Source of the DNA: Shimia thalassica
GTDB taxonomy: Bacteria; Pseudomonadota; Alphaproteobacteria; Rhodobacterales; Rhodobacteraceae
Reading direction: 5' to 3'
NCBI RefSeq assembly: GCF_001458215.1
Contig: NZ_CYTW01000001.1
Coordinates: 2,046,001 to 2,110,000, forward strand
DNA: 64,000 bases
Shown: positions 34,134-42,887 of the stretch, piece by piece
How the letters are laid out: each line of letters begins with the position of its first letter
Numbering within the stretch: position 1 is the first letter of the stretch
Position numbers and translations under genes: made by a program
Notes under the pieces: model-generated
The model's database searches: none
Told to the model about the DNA's origin: nothing
What the model saw: only the letters and a program-made list of their open reading frames with translations

Positions 34134-35672
34134 ATGACTGATGTAATTTCCCGCCGTTCCGGCGGACGCGCGGCGCGTCGCGCTGCCCGAGCTGCCCCCG
34201 TCGCTGCCGAAGCACGCTCTATCAAACCCGGCATGTCCGGTGGCCAATACCGCCCCTTGAGCGACGATCAGGTTAAACAAATCCACGAAGCCGCTCTGGA
34301 AGCGCTTGAAACCATTGGCCTGTGTGATGCGCCACAAAGCGGGATCGATTGTCTTGTCTCGGCGGGATGTATCGCGGGCGATGATGGCCGTATCCGGTTT
34401 CCACGCGCTGTGGTGGAAGACGCGCTTGGAAAGGCGTGCCGTGACATCACCCTATGCGGCCGTGACCCGCAGCACGACCTGCATCTGAACGGAACCCGTG
34501 TGCATTTTGGCACCGCTGGCGCCGCCGTGAACATGGTCGACGTCGAGGGACGTGAATACCGTGAATCAACCGTTCAGGATTTGCACGATGCGGCCCGCAT
34601 CACCGACGTTCTGAACAATATCCACTTTTTGCAGCGCCCGATGGTCTGTCGCGACATTCTGGACAACCGCGAAATGGACTATAACACCGTTTACGCAACG
34701 GTTTCCGGCACAACCAAACATATCGGCACCTCTTTTACCGAGCCCGATTTCGTAGGTGATGCCCTCGAAATGCTGCACATGATTGCAGGCGGCGAAGCAG
34801 AATGGCGCGCCCGTCCTTTTGTCAGCAATTCCAACTGCTTCGTGGTCCCTCCTCTGAAATTCGCGACCGAAGCATGTCAGGTGATGGAACAGTGTATTGC
34901 GGGCGGCATGCCCGTTCTCTTGCTATCTGCCGGTATGGCTGGCGCAACCGCGCCGTCCACGGTTGCGGGCGCGATTGTACAGGCCACGGCAGAGTGTCTG
35001 GCCGGTCTGGTCTATGTGAATGCGATCAAACCCGGACACCCCGCGATCTTTGGGACATGGCCCTTTGGTCTTGATCTGCGCACCGGCGCCATGACCGGCG
35101 GGTCCGGCGAACAGGCCTTGCTGACGTCGGGGTGTGCCCAGATGCACAATTTCTATGGGCTGCCCGGTGGGGCGGCTGCGGGCATGACCGATGCCAAACT
35201 GCCCGACATGCAGGCCGGATGGGAGCAGATGTGCTCAAACGTTCTCGCCGGGGTTGCCGGTTTGAACATGGTCTATGAATCCGTTGGCATGCATGCGTCG
35301 CTTTTGGGGTTCTGCCATGAATCCCTCATTCTGGGGGATGATTTGCTGGGCCACGCACAACGCGTGTTGCGCGGCATCGAAGTGGACGAGACCACCCTCG
35401 CCCTCGCACAGATGCGCGAAGTCTGCCTTGGCGGGCCCGGACATTATCTTGGCACAAGAGAAACCCTTGCACGGATGGAAACCGACTATGTCTATCCAAC
35501 GCTTGGGGACCGGTCTTCGCCCAAGGAATGGAACGAAATCGGCAAGCCGGATCTCAATAACAGGGCAATCGCGCGCAAAGAAGAGATTCTTTCGCAGCCG
35601 TCCGGAGCGCGGTTTGATCCCGCGCTGGATAAGGCCTTGCGCGAACGCTTCAACATCCACCTCAAACCTTAA
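34134..35672 (+). CDS. trimethylamine methyltransferase (MttB) family protein, pyrrolysine-free
   Basis: 512-residue member of the MttB superfamily (TIM-barrel methyltransferases acting with a corrinoid protein). Archaeal MttB carries pyrrolysine encoded by TAG; this frame has none, so it belongs to the non-pyrrolysine group, of which one studied member (MtgB) demethylates glycine betaine. Seen are the N-terminal Arg/Ala-rich lead, GTAGAAVNMVDVEG, FVVPPLKFATEAC, and FGTWPFGLDLRTGAMTGGSGEQAL in the barrel core. No corrinoid protein or reactivase gene is adjacent. A quaternary-amine or related substrate is an inference. Oxidoreductases for methylated amines are found 22-29 kb away, which fits a shared C1 theme. 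Confidence 0.87.
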   Translation: MTDVISRRSGGRAARRAARAAPVAAEARSIKPGMSGGQYRPLSDDQVKQIHEAALEALETIGLCDAPQSGIDCLVSAGCIAGDDGRIRFPRAVVEDALGKACRDITLCGRDPQHDLHLNGTRVHFGTAGAAVNMVDVEGREYRESTVQDLHDAARITDVLNNIHFLQRPMVCRDILDNREMDYNTVYATVSGTTKHIGTSFTEPDFVGDALEMLHMIAGGEAEWRARPFVSNSNCFVVPPLKFATEACQVMEQCIAGGMPVLLLSAGMAGATAPSTVAGAIVQATAECLAGLVYVNAIKPGHPAIFGTWPFGLDLRTGAMTGGSGEQALLTSGCAQMHNFYGLPGGAAAGMTDAKLPDMQAGWEQMCSNVLAGVAGLNMVYESVGMHASLLGFCHESLILGDDLLGHAQRVLRGIEVDETTLALAQMREVCLGGPGHYLGTRETLARMETDYVYPTLGDRSSPKEWNEIGKPDLNNRAIARKEEILSQPSGARFDPALDKALRERFNIHLKP

Positions 35673-35724
35673 TCCAGGTCCGGACTTAACAAACACAGTT
35701 CAAATCCGGACAAAAACATCCTAA

Positions 35725-35747
35725 GCAGGAAGCTCTCAGCTTCCTGC
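35725..35747 (+). repeat. perfect hairpin just before the acetyltransferase gene
   Basis: GCAGGAAGCT (35725-35734) pairs with AGCTTCCTGC (35738-35747) around the loop CTC. It ends 13 bases before the acetyltransferase ATG. No T-run follows, so it may end the MttB message weakly or shape the leader of the next gene. Confidence 0.6.
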
Positions 35748-35760
35748 CGCGGAAACATCC

Positions 35761-36303
35761 ATGCTCAAGCACTATAAAATGCGAAAACGCTATCCTGACG
35801 TCAAAATCGGGCGGCACTCTCAAGTGAGCAAAGACACAACAATTGGCGCCCATTCCTATATTGGGCTGAATTGTTTTGTGACCAAGGCGCAGATTGGCCG
35901 GTATGTTTCGATCGGGAATTTCGCGTCAATTGGCAACGGGGAACATGATCTCAACCGTGTTTCAACTGCAAGTATGTTTTACGAAAATGGCTATGACGTT
36001 CTGACCAAGGGCGACTGTATCATCGAGGCAGATGTCTGGATTGGTGTTGATGCCATTATCCGGCGCGGCGTGCGCTTGGGTCATGGATGCGTTGTGGGCG
36101 CCAACTCATTCGTAAACAAGGATATTCCGCCATTCGCGATTGCGGTTGGATCACCGGCCAAGATCGTTGGATACCGGTTTGACGATGCAGAAACGCGCGA
36201 GGCGATTCTTGCCTCGCACTGGTGGGAGAAAGAGCCCGACGCAGCCCGCGCGATCATTGAAAAACTGGAAACCGACCTCGGCCTTTCCGAGTCACCTGCC
36301 TAG
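35761..36303 (+). CDS. hexapeptide-repeat acetyltransferase, CatB-like
   Basis: O-acetyltransferase of the left-handed beta-helix group, 180 residues. Hexapeptide repeats are visible in two blocks (IGAHSYIGLNCFV to IGRYVSIGNFASIGNG, and IIEADVWIGVDAIIRRGVRLGHGCVVGANSFV), split by a loop, with the closing PFAIAVGSPAKIVGYRF motif common to this family. Acetyl-CoA is the expected donor and the acceptor may be a sugar or xenobiotic. The loop with GNGEHDLNR probably holds the catalytic His. No other polysaccharide genes are adjacent, so its acceptor is unknown. Confidence 0.88.
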   Translation: MLKHYKMRKRYPDVKIGRHSQVSKDTTIGAHSYIGLNCFVTKAQIGRYVSIGNFASIGNGEHDLNRVSTASMFYENGYDVLTKGDCIIEADVWIGVDAIIRRGVRLGHGCVVGANSFVNKDIPPFAIAVGSPAKIVGYRFDDAETREAILASHWWEKEPDAARAIIEKLETDLGLSESPA

Positions 36304-36332
36304 AAAAAAATTGGGGGGCGCATAGCCCCCCA
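36304..36332. terminator. bidirectional terminator between acetyltransferase gene and nrdJ
   Basis: TGGGGGGC (36312-36319) pairs with GCCCCCCA (36325-36332) around the loop GCATA. On the minus strand the stem is followed by seven T, a good terminator for nrdJ, although it lies 178 bases past that stop. On the plus strand only GTTT follows. Confidence 0.75.
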
Positions 36333-36509
36333 GTTTCGCCGCTCAGGCTCACTCTTTATGTACCGCCCGTGGTTTATGCCTGCGGCCTGAGCGTCGTATC
36401 GGAGCAAGCGCACCCGCTCCGCGTCTGATGGGTATGACATGTCATCCCCGTTTTCATGCGGGAAACTCTTTTCAAAGTTCCCCTGAAACCAATCCCTTAC
36501 GAGACAGGC

Positions 36510-39500
36510 TTAACTGCATCCGCTGGTGCCACCACAGGTGTTGCATTTCATGCAAGTCCCGTTCCGCACCAAGGTATAGTTCCCGCAATCGCCACAAGGA
36601 TCACCTTCGTATCCCTGCATCTTGGCTTTCACGCGGGCATCCATTGCCACCGCACCGCTGGTCACTGCTGCGGCCGACGTTGCGACCTGTGCCACACCCA
36701 AAGAACCCGTTTCGGGAACAAGGGTCTGCAAGGTGGCGACCGGATCGCTGCTTCCCAGATCAACACCGCCAGCGTTGCCGCCGTTCATGACGACCAGTTC
36801 TTGAGGGACGCGTTTGCGCAGATATCCAGTCGACGAAATCTGCTTCAACACTTCCAACGACCGGTTCGCAGCCGTTTCGGACAGTTCCTTAACGTTGGAA
36901 ACGCCCTCTTCTTCGCCGCGTCCCAGATCATCAAAGGATGCGCCTTCTGGTTTCACATGCGCCAGATCGGTCCGGTCCAGATAGCTCACCGCGAGTTCAC
37001 GGAAGATATAGTCAAGGATCGAGGTGGCGTTCTTGATCGAGTCGTTGCCCTGCACCATGCCAGCCGGTTCGAATTTGGTGAAAGTGAAGGCATCTACAAA
37101 CTCTTCCAGCGGCACGCCGTATTGCAAGCCTACCGAGACCGCGATGGCAAAGTTGTTCATCATCGCCCGAAAGCCTGCGCCTTCTTTATGCATGTCGATG
37201 AAGATTTCGCCCAAGTTACCGTCAGAATATTCGCCCGTGCGCAGATACACCTTGTGGCCGCCAACAACCGCCTTTTGAGTATACCCCTTGCGACGTTCGG
37301 GCATCTTTTCGCGATGACGTTTGACGATCTCTTTGATGACGACCTTTTCGATCACCTTCTCGGCAAGAACCTGTGCTTTTTCCTGCGGATTCCCTGTTTC
37401 CAGGGTCTCGGCGGCTTCTTCGTCATCTTCAACAAGCGCAGCTGCCAAAGGCTGGGACAGTTTGGAACCATCACGATACAGCGCGTTTGCCTTGATGCCC
37501 AAGGACCAGCTGAGTTCATAGGCCTTCTGGCAGTCTTCGATCGTGGCGTCGTTTGCCATGTTGATGGTCTTGGAGATCGCACCGGAAATAAACGACTGGG
37601 CTGCGGCCATCATTGTGATGTGGCTTTCAACACTCAGATAACGTTTGCCTTTTTTACCGCACGGGTTGGCGCAATCAAAGATCGAGTAGTGCTCTTCTTT
37701 GAGGAAAGGCGCCCCTTCGAGGGTCATAGTGCCACATACGTGATCATTTGCGGCATCAATGTCTTTGCGTGTGAAGCCAAGATGCGACAGCAGATCAAAG
37801 GTTGGGTCGTTCAGCTTTTCGGTCGGGATGCCCAATACATTGGTGCAGAACTCTTCGCCAAGGGTCCACTGGTTGAAAACAAACCGGATATCAAAGGCCG
37901 ACGCCAAGGCGGCTTCGATCTTGTTCAGTTCATTTTCGCCAAATCCGTGACCAATCAAGGAAGTATGATTGATGCCGGGCGCATTGCCCAAAGATCCATG
38001 ACCCACCGCATACGAGACGATCTCTTCGATCTGGGCAGAGCTATAGCCCTGCTTTTCCAGAGCCGCGGGAACGGACCGGTTGATGATCTTGAAATAGCCA
38101 CCGCCGGCCAGCTTTTTGAACTTCACCAGTGCAAAGTCAGGCTCGATCCCAGTGGTGTCGCAATCCATTACCAGACCAATCGTACCTGTCGGCGCAATAA
38201 CCGAGGTCTGCGCGTTGCGGTACCCGTGCGTTTCACCCAGCTTGAGGGCTTCGTCCCATGCCGATTGAGCCAAGGCGACAAGGCGCTGATCAGGACAGCT
38301 TGCATGGTCAAGTGCGACAGGTTTGATATCCAGACCTTCGTAACCGGAAGTCTCGCCATAGGCCGCACGACGGTGGTTGCGGATCACACGCAGCATGTGG
38401 TCGGCGTTGCGTTGGTATCCGCTGAACGCGCCCAACTCGCCCGCCATCTCGGCCGAGGTGGCATAGGCCACACCGGTCATCATCGCCGTCAGGGCACCCG
38501 CCAAAGCGCGCCCTTCGTCGCTGTCATAGCTGTGGCCCATGTTCATCAACAGACCACCGATGTTGGCATAGCCCAGACCCAAGGTGCGGAAGTCGTAAGA
38601 CAGCTGTGCAATTTCCTTGGACGGGAACTGTGCCATGGTCACCGAAATTTCGAGTGTGATCGTCCACAGGCGCGTGGCATGCATGTAATCTTCGGCCTGA
38701 AACTCTCCGTCCTTATAGAAGGTCAGAAGGTTCATAGAGGCAAGGTTACACGCCGTATCATCCAGGAACATGTATTCGGAACAAGGGTTTGAGCCGCGAA
38801 TCTCACCGTCTTCGGGGCATGTGTGCCACGCGTTGACCGTATCGTGGTACTGGATGCCGGGATCGGCGCATGCCCATGCCGCGTGTCCCACATCTTCCCA
38901 CAGTTTGCGCGCCTTGATGGTTTTGGCAACGCTACCGTCGGTCCGGCGGATCAACTCCCAATCGTCGTCGTTTTCGACGGCTTTCAGGAATGCGTCTGTG
39001 ACGCGGATCGAGTTGTTCGAGTTTTGGCCCGACACCGATGCGTAGGCTTCGGAGTCCCAGTCTGTGTCATATGTCGGGAATTCGATGCTGTCATATCCCT
39101 GCTTGGCATAATCCAGCACGCGTTTGACATAGGTCTCTGGGATCGCAACCTTTTTGGCTTCGCGGATCGCGGATTTAAGACTGTCGTTGGCCTTGGGATC
39201 ATAGGCATCTTGAGCAGCGCCATCCCACTGGCGGATCGCTGCGAAGATACCATTCAGCTTTTCTTCGTGCATCTTCGAGCCAGCCACGATTGACGCGACC
39301 TTTTGCTCTTCTTTGACCTTCCAGTTGATGTATTCCTCAACATCGGGGTGATCTGCATCAACAATCACCATCTTGGCCGCACGACGTGTTGTGCCGCCGG
39401 ATTTGATGGCGCCTGCTGCGCGGTCACCGATCTTGAGAAAGCCCATCAGGCCCGAAGATTTGCCGCCGCCGGACAAAGATTCGCCATCTGCGCGCAAGGA

Positions 39501-40184
39501 CGAGAAGTTGGTGCCAGTGCCCGAGCCATATTTAAACAGGCGGGCTTCACGCACCCACAAATCCATGATGCCGCCGTCGCCAACCAGATCATCACTGACC
39601 GATTGAATAAAGCAGGCATGCGGTTGGGGATGCTCATAGCTTGATTTCGACTTGGTCAGCTTGCCGGACTTGTAGTCGACATAATAGTGACCCTGAGCGG
39701 GGCCATCGATGCCATAGGCCCAATGCAGGCCGGTGTTGAACCATTGAGGAGAGTTCGGCGCGGCGCGTTGGGTCGCAAGCATAAAGCGCATCTCGTCAAA
39801 ATAGGCGCGCGCATCGTCGGTGTCTGTGAAATAGCCACCTTTCCAGCCCCAGTAGGTCCATGCCCCTGCAAGGCGGTCAAACACCTGTTTCGCGGATGTT
39901 TCGCCGGAAATCTCGGCGTCTTCGGTCGGAACCGAGCGCCACAAGAACTCTGGAACACCTTTTTCGCGTACTTTCTTCAGTTTCGAAGGCACGCCGGCTT
40001 TGCGGAAATATTTCTGGGCGATGACATCACTTGCCACCTGGCTCCATTTTGCGGGGACTTCGATTTCGTCCAGCCGGAACACGATGGTCCCGTCCGGGTT
40101 GCGAATCTCGGATTCGGTCGTGACGAAATCCAGATCCGAATATGCACACTGCCCTGCCTTGGTGAATTTTCTTTCAATTTTCAT
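36510..40184 (-). CDS. nrdJ: vitamin B12-dependent ribonucleoside-diphosphate reductase (class II)
   Basis: Adenosylcobalamin-dependent reductase of 1224 residues, making deoxynucleotides without oxygen. The barrel core has [23 protein letters not shown], with the active-site Cys and Asn/Glu, and the phosphate-binding [20 protein letters not shown]. The N-terminal region ([16 protein letters not shown]) and the C-terminal extension fit the long alphaproteobacterial form. The chain ends in a cysteine-rich zinc-ribbon ([24 protein letters not shown]) that includes the reductase-side Cys pair. It has GAGG before ATG 40184 and a long upstream region containing NrdR-box-like palindromes. Class I and III enzymes may exist elsewhere. 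Confidence 0.96.
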   Translation of the reverse strand: MKIERKFTKAGQCAYSDLDFVTTESEIRNPDGTIVFRLDEIEVPAKWSQVASDVIAQKYFRKAGVPSKLKKVREKGVPEFLWRSVPTEDAEISGETSAKQVFDRLAGAWTYWGWKGGYFTDTDDARAYFDEMRFMLATQRAAPNSPQWFNTGLHWAYGIDGPAQGHYYVDYKSGKLTKSKSSYEHPQPHACFIQSVSDDLVGDGGIMDLWVREARLFKYGSGTGTNFSSLRADGESLSGGGKSSGLMGFLKIGDRAAGAIKSGGTTRRAAKMVIVDADHPDVEEYINWKVKEEQKVASIVAGSKMHEEKLNGIFAAIRQWDGAAQDAYDPKANDSLKSAIREAKKVAIPETYVKRVLDYAKQGYDSIEFPTYDTDWDSEAYASVSGQNSNNSIRVTDAFLKAVENDDDWELIRRTDGSVAKTIKARKLWEDVGHAAWACADPGIQYHDTVNAWHTCPEDGEIRGSNPCSEYMFLDDTACNLASMNLLTFYKDGEFQAEDYMHATRLWTITLEISVTMAQFPSKEIAQLSYDFRTLGLGYANIGGLLMNMGHSYDSDEGRALAGALTAMMTGVAYATSAEMAGELGAFSGYQRNADHMLRVIRNHRRAAYGETSGYEGLDIKPVALDHASCPDQRLVALAQSAWDEALKLGETHGYRNAQTSVIAPTGTIGLVMDCDTTGIEPDFALVKFKKLAGGGYFKIINRSVPAALEKQGYSSAQIEEIVSYAVGHGSLGNAPGINHTSLIGHGFGENELNKIEAALASAFDIRFVFNQWTLGEEFCTNVLGIPTEKLNDPTFDLLSHLGFTRKDIDAANDHVCGTMTLEGAPFLKEEHYSIFDCANPCGKKGKRYLSVESHITMMAAAQSFISGAISKTINMANDATIEDCQKAYELSWSLGIKANALYRDGSKLSQPLAAALVEDDEEAAETLETGNPQEKAQVLAEKVIEKVVIKEIVKRHREKMPERRKGYTQKAVVGGHKVYLRTGEYSDGNLGEIFIDMHKEGAGFRAMMNNFAIAVSVGLQYGVPLEEFVDAFTFTKFEPAGMVQGNDSIKNATSILDYIFRELAVSYLDRTDLAHVKPEGASFDDLGRGEEEGVSNVKELSETAANRSLEVLKQISSTGYLRKRVPQELVVMNGGNAGGVDLGSSDPVATLQTLVPETGSLGVAQVATSAAAVTSGAVAMDARVKAKMQGYEGDPCGDCGNYTLVRNGTCMKCNTCGGTSGCS

Positions 40185-40376
40185 TGTTGCCTCTAAGTCC
40201 CGAACTTTTTGTCTTTCCCCTTCCGCCCGTCATTGCGGGCGGCGCAGGTCTCAAGAGTTCCCTGAGCAAAGAAGACAATCCTAAAGGCGCGACCGAATGA
40301 GCTTTCGTTCGCTGATGCCAAGACGTTGACGTCTGGAGTGATATTGTAATCTGTCCCTGCCCAGATCATGGCCTAA

Positions 40377-40392
40377 CCACTATATGTTGTGG
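40377..40392. promoter_or_regulatory. NrdR-box-like site upstream of nrdJ
   Basis: CCACTATATGTTGTGG on the plus strand, equal to CCACAACATATAGTGG toward nrdJ. It matches the core CACwATATnTwGTG of NrdR boxes with one mismatch. A weaker half site (TTACAATATCAC) lies about 43 bases closer to nrdJ. NrdR is the ATP/dATP-sensing repressor of ribonucleotide reductase genes, so control of nrdJ is a reasonable inference. Confidence 0.6.
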
Positions 40393-40630
40393 ACTTCCTG
40401 ATCTGCCCGCACAATCTGGCGTATCGAGCCTTGTCGGGTCAAACCATTTATTTACCCAATATCGAGATTTTTGGAGTTGACGGTGTGGCCCAAATTGAAG
40501 CCGCAGGCCCCATAATGATTCCTTTCCGCAGGTGCGAAATACCGATCTGCCGCCAGCAGGATAAAGTGGTCACCGGAAGGTATTAGAAAATAACAAAAAT
40601 TCAGAAGAGGTTAATTTTCGCGTCAGTTAT

Positions 40631-40686
40631 CCACAACATGTTGTGGGTAAAATTGCAATTTACGCAAGGGAAACACAATATATGTG
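40631..40686. promoter_or_regulatory. second pair of NrdR-box-like sites
   Basis: A perfect palindrome CCACAACATGTTGTGG at 40631-40646 and a partial match ACACAATATATGTG ending at 40686. The centres are 42 bases apart, four helical turns, which suits cooperative NrdR binding. They are about 450 to 500 bases upstream of the nrdJ start. Confidence 0.5.
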
Positions 40687-40865
40687 CATTTGTCATCACA
40701 CCGACACAAAAACCGAATCGAACCTGCCGAATCCGGAGCGGTGCATTGCAGTCAGATGCCGGGGTGGCACTCAAAGTGGCACGGCGAGGTATGGGAACTG
40801 AGAGTAGGTGAAAAACCCACCGGTCGTGATGGCCGGGCCAGATCTGCCCGTTTATTACACGATGT

Positions 40866-40928
40866 GCGTTGCCTTTTAGGCAAACGCCGAATGACTGTCA
40901 TGCCGCTTGAAGCAAGCGGCATCGTCAT
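40866..40928. repeat. two adjacent hairpins beside tRNA-Pro
   Basis: GCGTTGCCT and AGGCAAACGC form an imperfect stem around TTT (40866-40888). Directly after, ATGCCGCTTG (40900-40909) pairs perfectly with CAAGCGGCAT (40913-40922), with ATGAC/GTCAT extending the stem to 40891-40928. There is no T-run on either strand. It may be an end structure of the tRNA transcript or part of a small RNA. Confidence 0.5.
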
Positions 40929-40949
40929 ATCGAAGTTGGGAAATTTAAG

Positions 40950-41026
40950 TGGTCGGGACGGCAAGATTCGAACTTGCGACCCCCTGTACCCAAAACAGGT
41001 GCGCTACCAGACTGCGCTACGCCCCG
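40950..41026 (-). tRNA. tRNA-Pro (anticodon TGG)
   Basis: On the minus strand the acceptor arm CGGGGCG pairs with the 3' side ahead of A and encoded CCA. The anticodon stem CCTGT/ACAGG closes the loop TTTGGGT, giving anticodon TGG. The T arm GCAAGTTCGAATCTTGC and the D arm with GGTA are normal. Length is 77 bases. Confidence 0.97.
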
Positions 41027-41054
41027 GACCGTGGGGGTGATTTAGCGATAATGT

Positions 41055-41534
41055 TCACGGGTCACAAGGCCAAACCGCAACTTCTTTTAAAATAGATGAA
41101 TGTTGTACTTCGCTGCCTGCCACAATCCCCATGCGTTCGGCCAGTCCGCCCTTAATTTCAAGGACATAGCGCACGGGTGAGCCGCTGGGAATGGGGGTCC
41201 GGTCCAGTGGTTGGGCATTCGAATGGATACGTGAAACCACGCCATTTTCCGCGATAAAAAGCATGTCGAGGGGAATCAGTGTGTTTTCCATCCAGAAAGA
41301 AACCGGTTCCGTTTGTTCAAAAACGAAAAGCATTCCGGCACTGCTGGACATCTGGTCGCGATTCATCAGACCAACGGCACGTTCCTGTGCATCATCCGCA
41401 ACTTCGACAGAAAATCGGGCCTGTCCCCAATCACCACGCAAAAAAACAGCGTCTTCGCGGCAGTCTTGCGCAAAAACAACTGTACCAGACAGAGTGGCCA
41501 CCGCCACCGCTGCACCCCTCAGGGGATTAATCAT
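41055..41534 (-). CDS. DUF192 family exported protein
   Basis: 159-residue protein of the DUF192 (COG1430) family with an N-terminal signal (PLRGAAVAVATLSGTVVFA, cut near AQDC). The family motifs are all present: ERAVGLMNRDQM, GMLFVFEQTEPVSFWMENTLIPLDMLFI, and YVLEIKGGLAERMGI. The function is not established. It begins at ATG 41534 with AGGAAG upstream and lies 11 bases downstream of the double cold-shock gene, so the two are likely one operon; this pairing recurs in alphaproteobacteria as far as I recall. Confidence 0.88.
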   Translation of the reverse strand: MINPLRGAAVAVATLSGTVVFAQDCREDAVFLRGDWGQARFSVEVADDAQERAVGLMNRDQMSSSAGMLFVFEQTEPVSFWMENTLIPLDMLFIAENGVVSRIHSNAQPLDRTPIPSGSPVRYVLEIKGGLAERMGIVAGSEVQHSSILKEVAVWPCDP

Positions 41535-41545
41535 GAGTAAACTTC

Positions 41546-42100
41546 CTAGATCAAAGCACTTTCCCAGGCGGACACTTCGGTCGCCATGCATCCACGCTTA
41601 CCTTGGATCACGCGAACGGCCAAGGCTTCTCCGGGTTGCAGATCGGACAAGCCGGACCGGCGCAGTACTTCGATATGGACAAACACATCTTCAGGGCGAC
41701 CAAAGATATTGGCAAACCCAAAGCCCTTTCCCTTGTCGAACCATTTCACCCGCGCAGGTTCAAGAGGTGCATTGCGCATCTCTGTTTCATCAAGATCTTT
41801 AAAATCTTCCAAAGTCGCAGACAGAGCCGTTGCAGGTGCATCAATGCGCAGGATTTCTACGGCCTGCACCCCCCGGTCTGTTTCCTGCACGACGATTTCC
41901 ACCCGCGCTGAATCTGCAACAGAGCTTTGCCCAAAATTGCGAAGTACATTCGCATGTAACAGAATATCCGGACCGCCATCGTCGGATAGAACGAAGCCAA
42001 ATCCCTTAACCGGATCGAACCACTTCACCTCTCCGGCGATTCGGACACTCACTTTTTCGTTTTCACTCAACAGATTACCCTTACGTAACATCATCCCCAT
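41546..42100 (-). CDS. cold-shock protein with two CSD domains
   Basis: 184-residue protein with two cold-shock domains. The first has [20 protein letters not shown] and DILLHANVL with the RNP1-like GFGFV and RNP2-like DILLH; the second has [15 protein letters not shown] and [10 protein letters not shown] linker of about 40 residues joins them. It is expected to bind single-stranded RNA or DNA as a chaperone. Three possible ATG codons lie within ten bases at the start (42100, 42094, 42091) and none has a strong ribosome site, so the exact start is uncertain. A perfect TTTTCACG-TGA-CGTGAAAA repeat lies 70 to 88 bases upstream. The DUF192 gene follows. Confidence 0.9.
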   Translation of the reverse strand: MGMMLRKGNLLSENEKVSVRIAGEVKWFDPVKGFGFVLSDDGGPDILLHANVLRNFGQSSVADSARVEIVVQETDRGVQAVEILRIDAPATALSATLEDFKDLDETEMRNAPLEPARVKWFDKGKGFGFANIFGRPEDVFVHIEVLRRSGLSDLQPGEALAVRVIQGKRGCMATEVSAWESALI

Positions 42101-42169
42101 GACATTAAGAGATTCTGCGACAATTATTACTGCACAGCAAGCGAAAATGTACGTTTTTCAGAGACTTGC

Positions 42170-42188
42170 TTTTCACGTGACGTGAAAA
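42170..42188. promoter_or_regulatory. perfect inverted repeat between pdxH and the cold-shock gene
   Basis: TTTTCACG (42170-42177), TGA, CGTGAAAA (42181-42188). It directly abuts the pdxH stop and is 70 to 88 bases upstream of the cold-shock start. Without a T-run it looks more like a protein-binding operator than a terminator; the regulator is unknown. Confidence 0.55.
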
Positions 42189-42794
42189 CTAGGGATTCAA
42201 ACGGTTAATTTTCCATTCTGTTTCGGCTGAATCGCGACGCCAGACGAACCGGTCATGCAGGCGAAATGCACCGTCTGCCCAGAATTCTATTTCAACAGGA
42301 TCAATGCGATAGCCCCCCCAGAATGGCGGGCGCTTGGGCGATGGTCCCTGTTGTGCGGTGACTTTTGCGACTTCGGCCATCAGGGCCGTGCGCGACGAAA
42401 GCGGTTTGGACTGGTCCGAGGCCCAGGCACCTAAACGGCTCTTTAAAGACCGCGAAGCATAATAGGCATCGGCCTGTGGCCCCTCTTCACGGGCCACGGT
42501 GCCGCGCACCCGAATTTGGCGACGCAATGATTTCCAGTGCATGACAAAGGCCGCTTTGCCGCCCTGCTCTACTTCCTGTGCCTTAGCGCTCCCGTAATTG
42601 GTGTAAAACACAAAGGCGTCATCCTCGATATCCTTGAGCAGCACCATGCGTGCATTCGGCAGGCCATCGGCGTCCACAGTCGACAATGCAATCGCGTTGG
42701 GATCGTTGATTTCGGATTTTTCCGCCTCGGCCAGCCACAAACGTGCGATGGAAAACGGGTCGTCCCCTGCAAAAATTCCAGTTCTGTCTGACAT
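42189..42794 (-). CDS. pdxH: pyridoxamine 5'-phosphate oxidase
   Basis: FMN-dependent oxidase of 201 residues forming pyridoxal 5'-phosphate from pyridoxamine or pyridoxine phosphate, the last step of vitamin B6 synthesis and salvage. The FMN-binding part includes [23 protein letters not shown] and [13 protein letters not shown]; the C-terminal block has [15 protein letters not shown], and the closing WKINRLNP is the conserved substrate-binding tail. The length is typical. It is divergent from fabI. Confidence 0.95.
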   Translation of the reverse strand: MSDRTGIFAGDDPFSIARLWLAEAEKSEINDPNAIALSTVDADGLPNARMVLLKDIEDDAFVFYTNYGSAKAQEVEQGGKAAFVMHWKSLRRQIRVRGTVAREEGPQADAYYASRSLKSRLGAWASDQSKPLSSRTALMAEVAKVTAQQGPSPKRPPFWGGYRIDPVEIEFWADGAFRLHDRFVWRRDSAETEWKINRLNP

Positions 42795-42887
42795 ATCTTT
42801 CCCTTTGTCTGCGTTTTATGCCGCTCTTGATGCGATCTGTTGTATCGCCTAAACGTCCTTCAACCGAATTTGGACGGAGATGACGGA

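Larger units (their letters stand above)
40185..40949. other. 765-base region between nrdJ and tRNA-Pro
   Basis: No protein-coding gene is supported here. It holds the nrdJ leader with a CCGCCCG/CGGGCGG hairpin (40223-40242), NrdR-box-like palindromes at 40377-40392 and 40631-40686, and two hairpins at 40866-40928 next to tRNA-Pro. A 21-residue minus-strand frame (ATG at 40511) has an AAAGGAA site but no other support. A 65-residue plus-strand frame (40389-40586) starts with GTG without a ribosome site and is judged spurious. Confidence 0.6.

Noticed and set aside
34134-35672. Possibility that the MttB homologue uses pyrrolysine.
   Set aside because: The frame is continuous with no internal TAG, and no pyl genes are present in the window.
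36456-38792. Long open frame on the plus strand antisense to nrdJ (about 780 codons).
   Set aside because: It mirrors the reading frame of a clear, highly conserved gene; long antisense frames are expected from the third-position GC bias, and it lacks a ribosome site and recognisable domains.
40236-40262. Sequence GAGACCTGC on the minus strand in the nrdJ leader, reminiscent of a cobalamin-riboswitch B12 box.
   Set aside because: Only the core of the box is similar; the other conserved elements of the cobalamin riboswitch are not visible, and such switches usually control B12-independent alternatives rather than nrdJ. A covariance search with the cobalamin riboswitch model would settle it.
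40684-41040. 118-codon plus-strand frame overlapping tRNA-Pro.
   Set aside because: It runs through the whole tRNA on the opposite strand and has no ribosome site, so it is not a gene.
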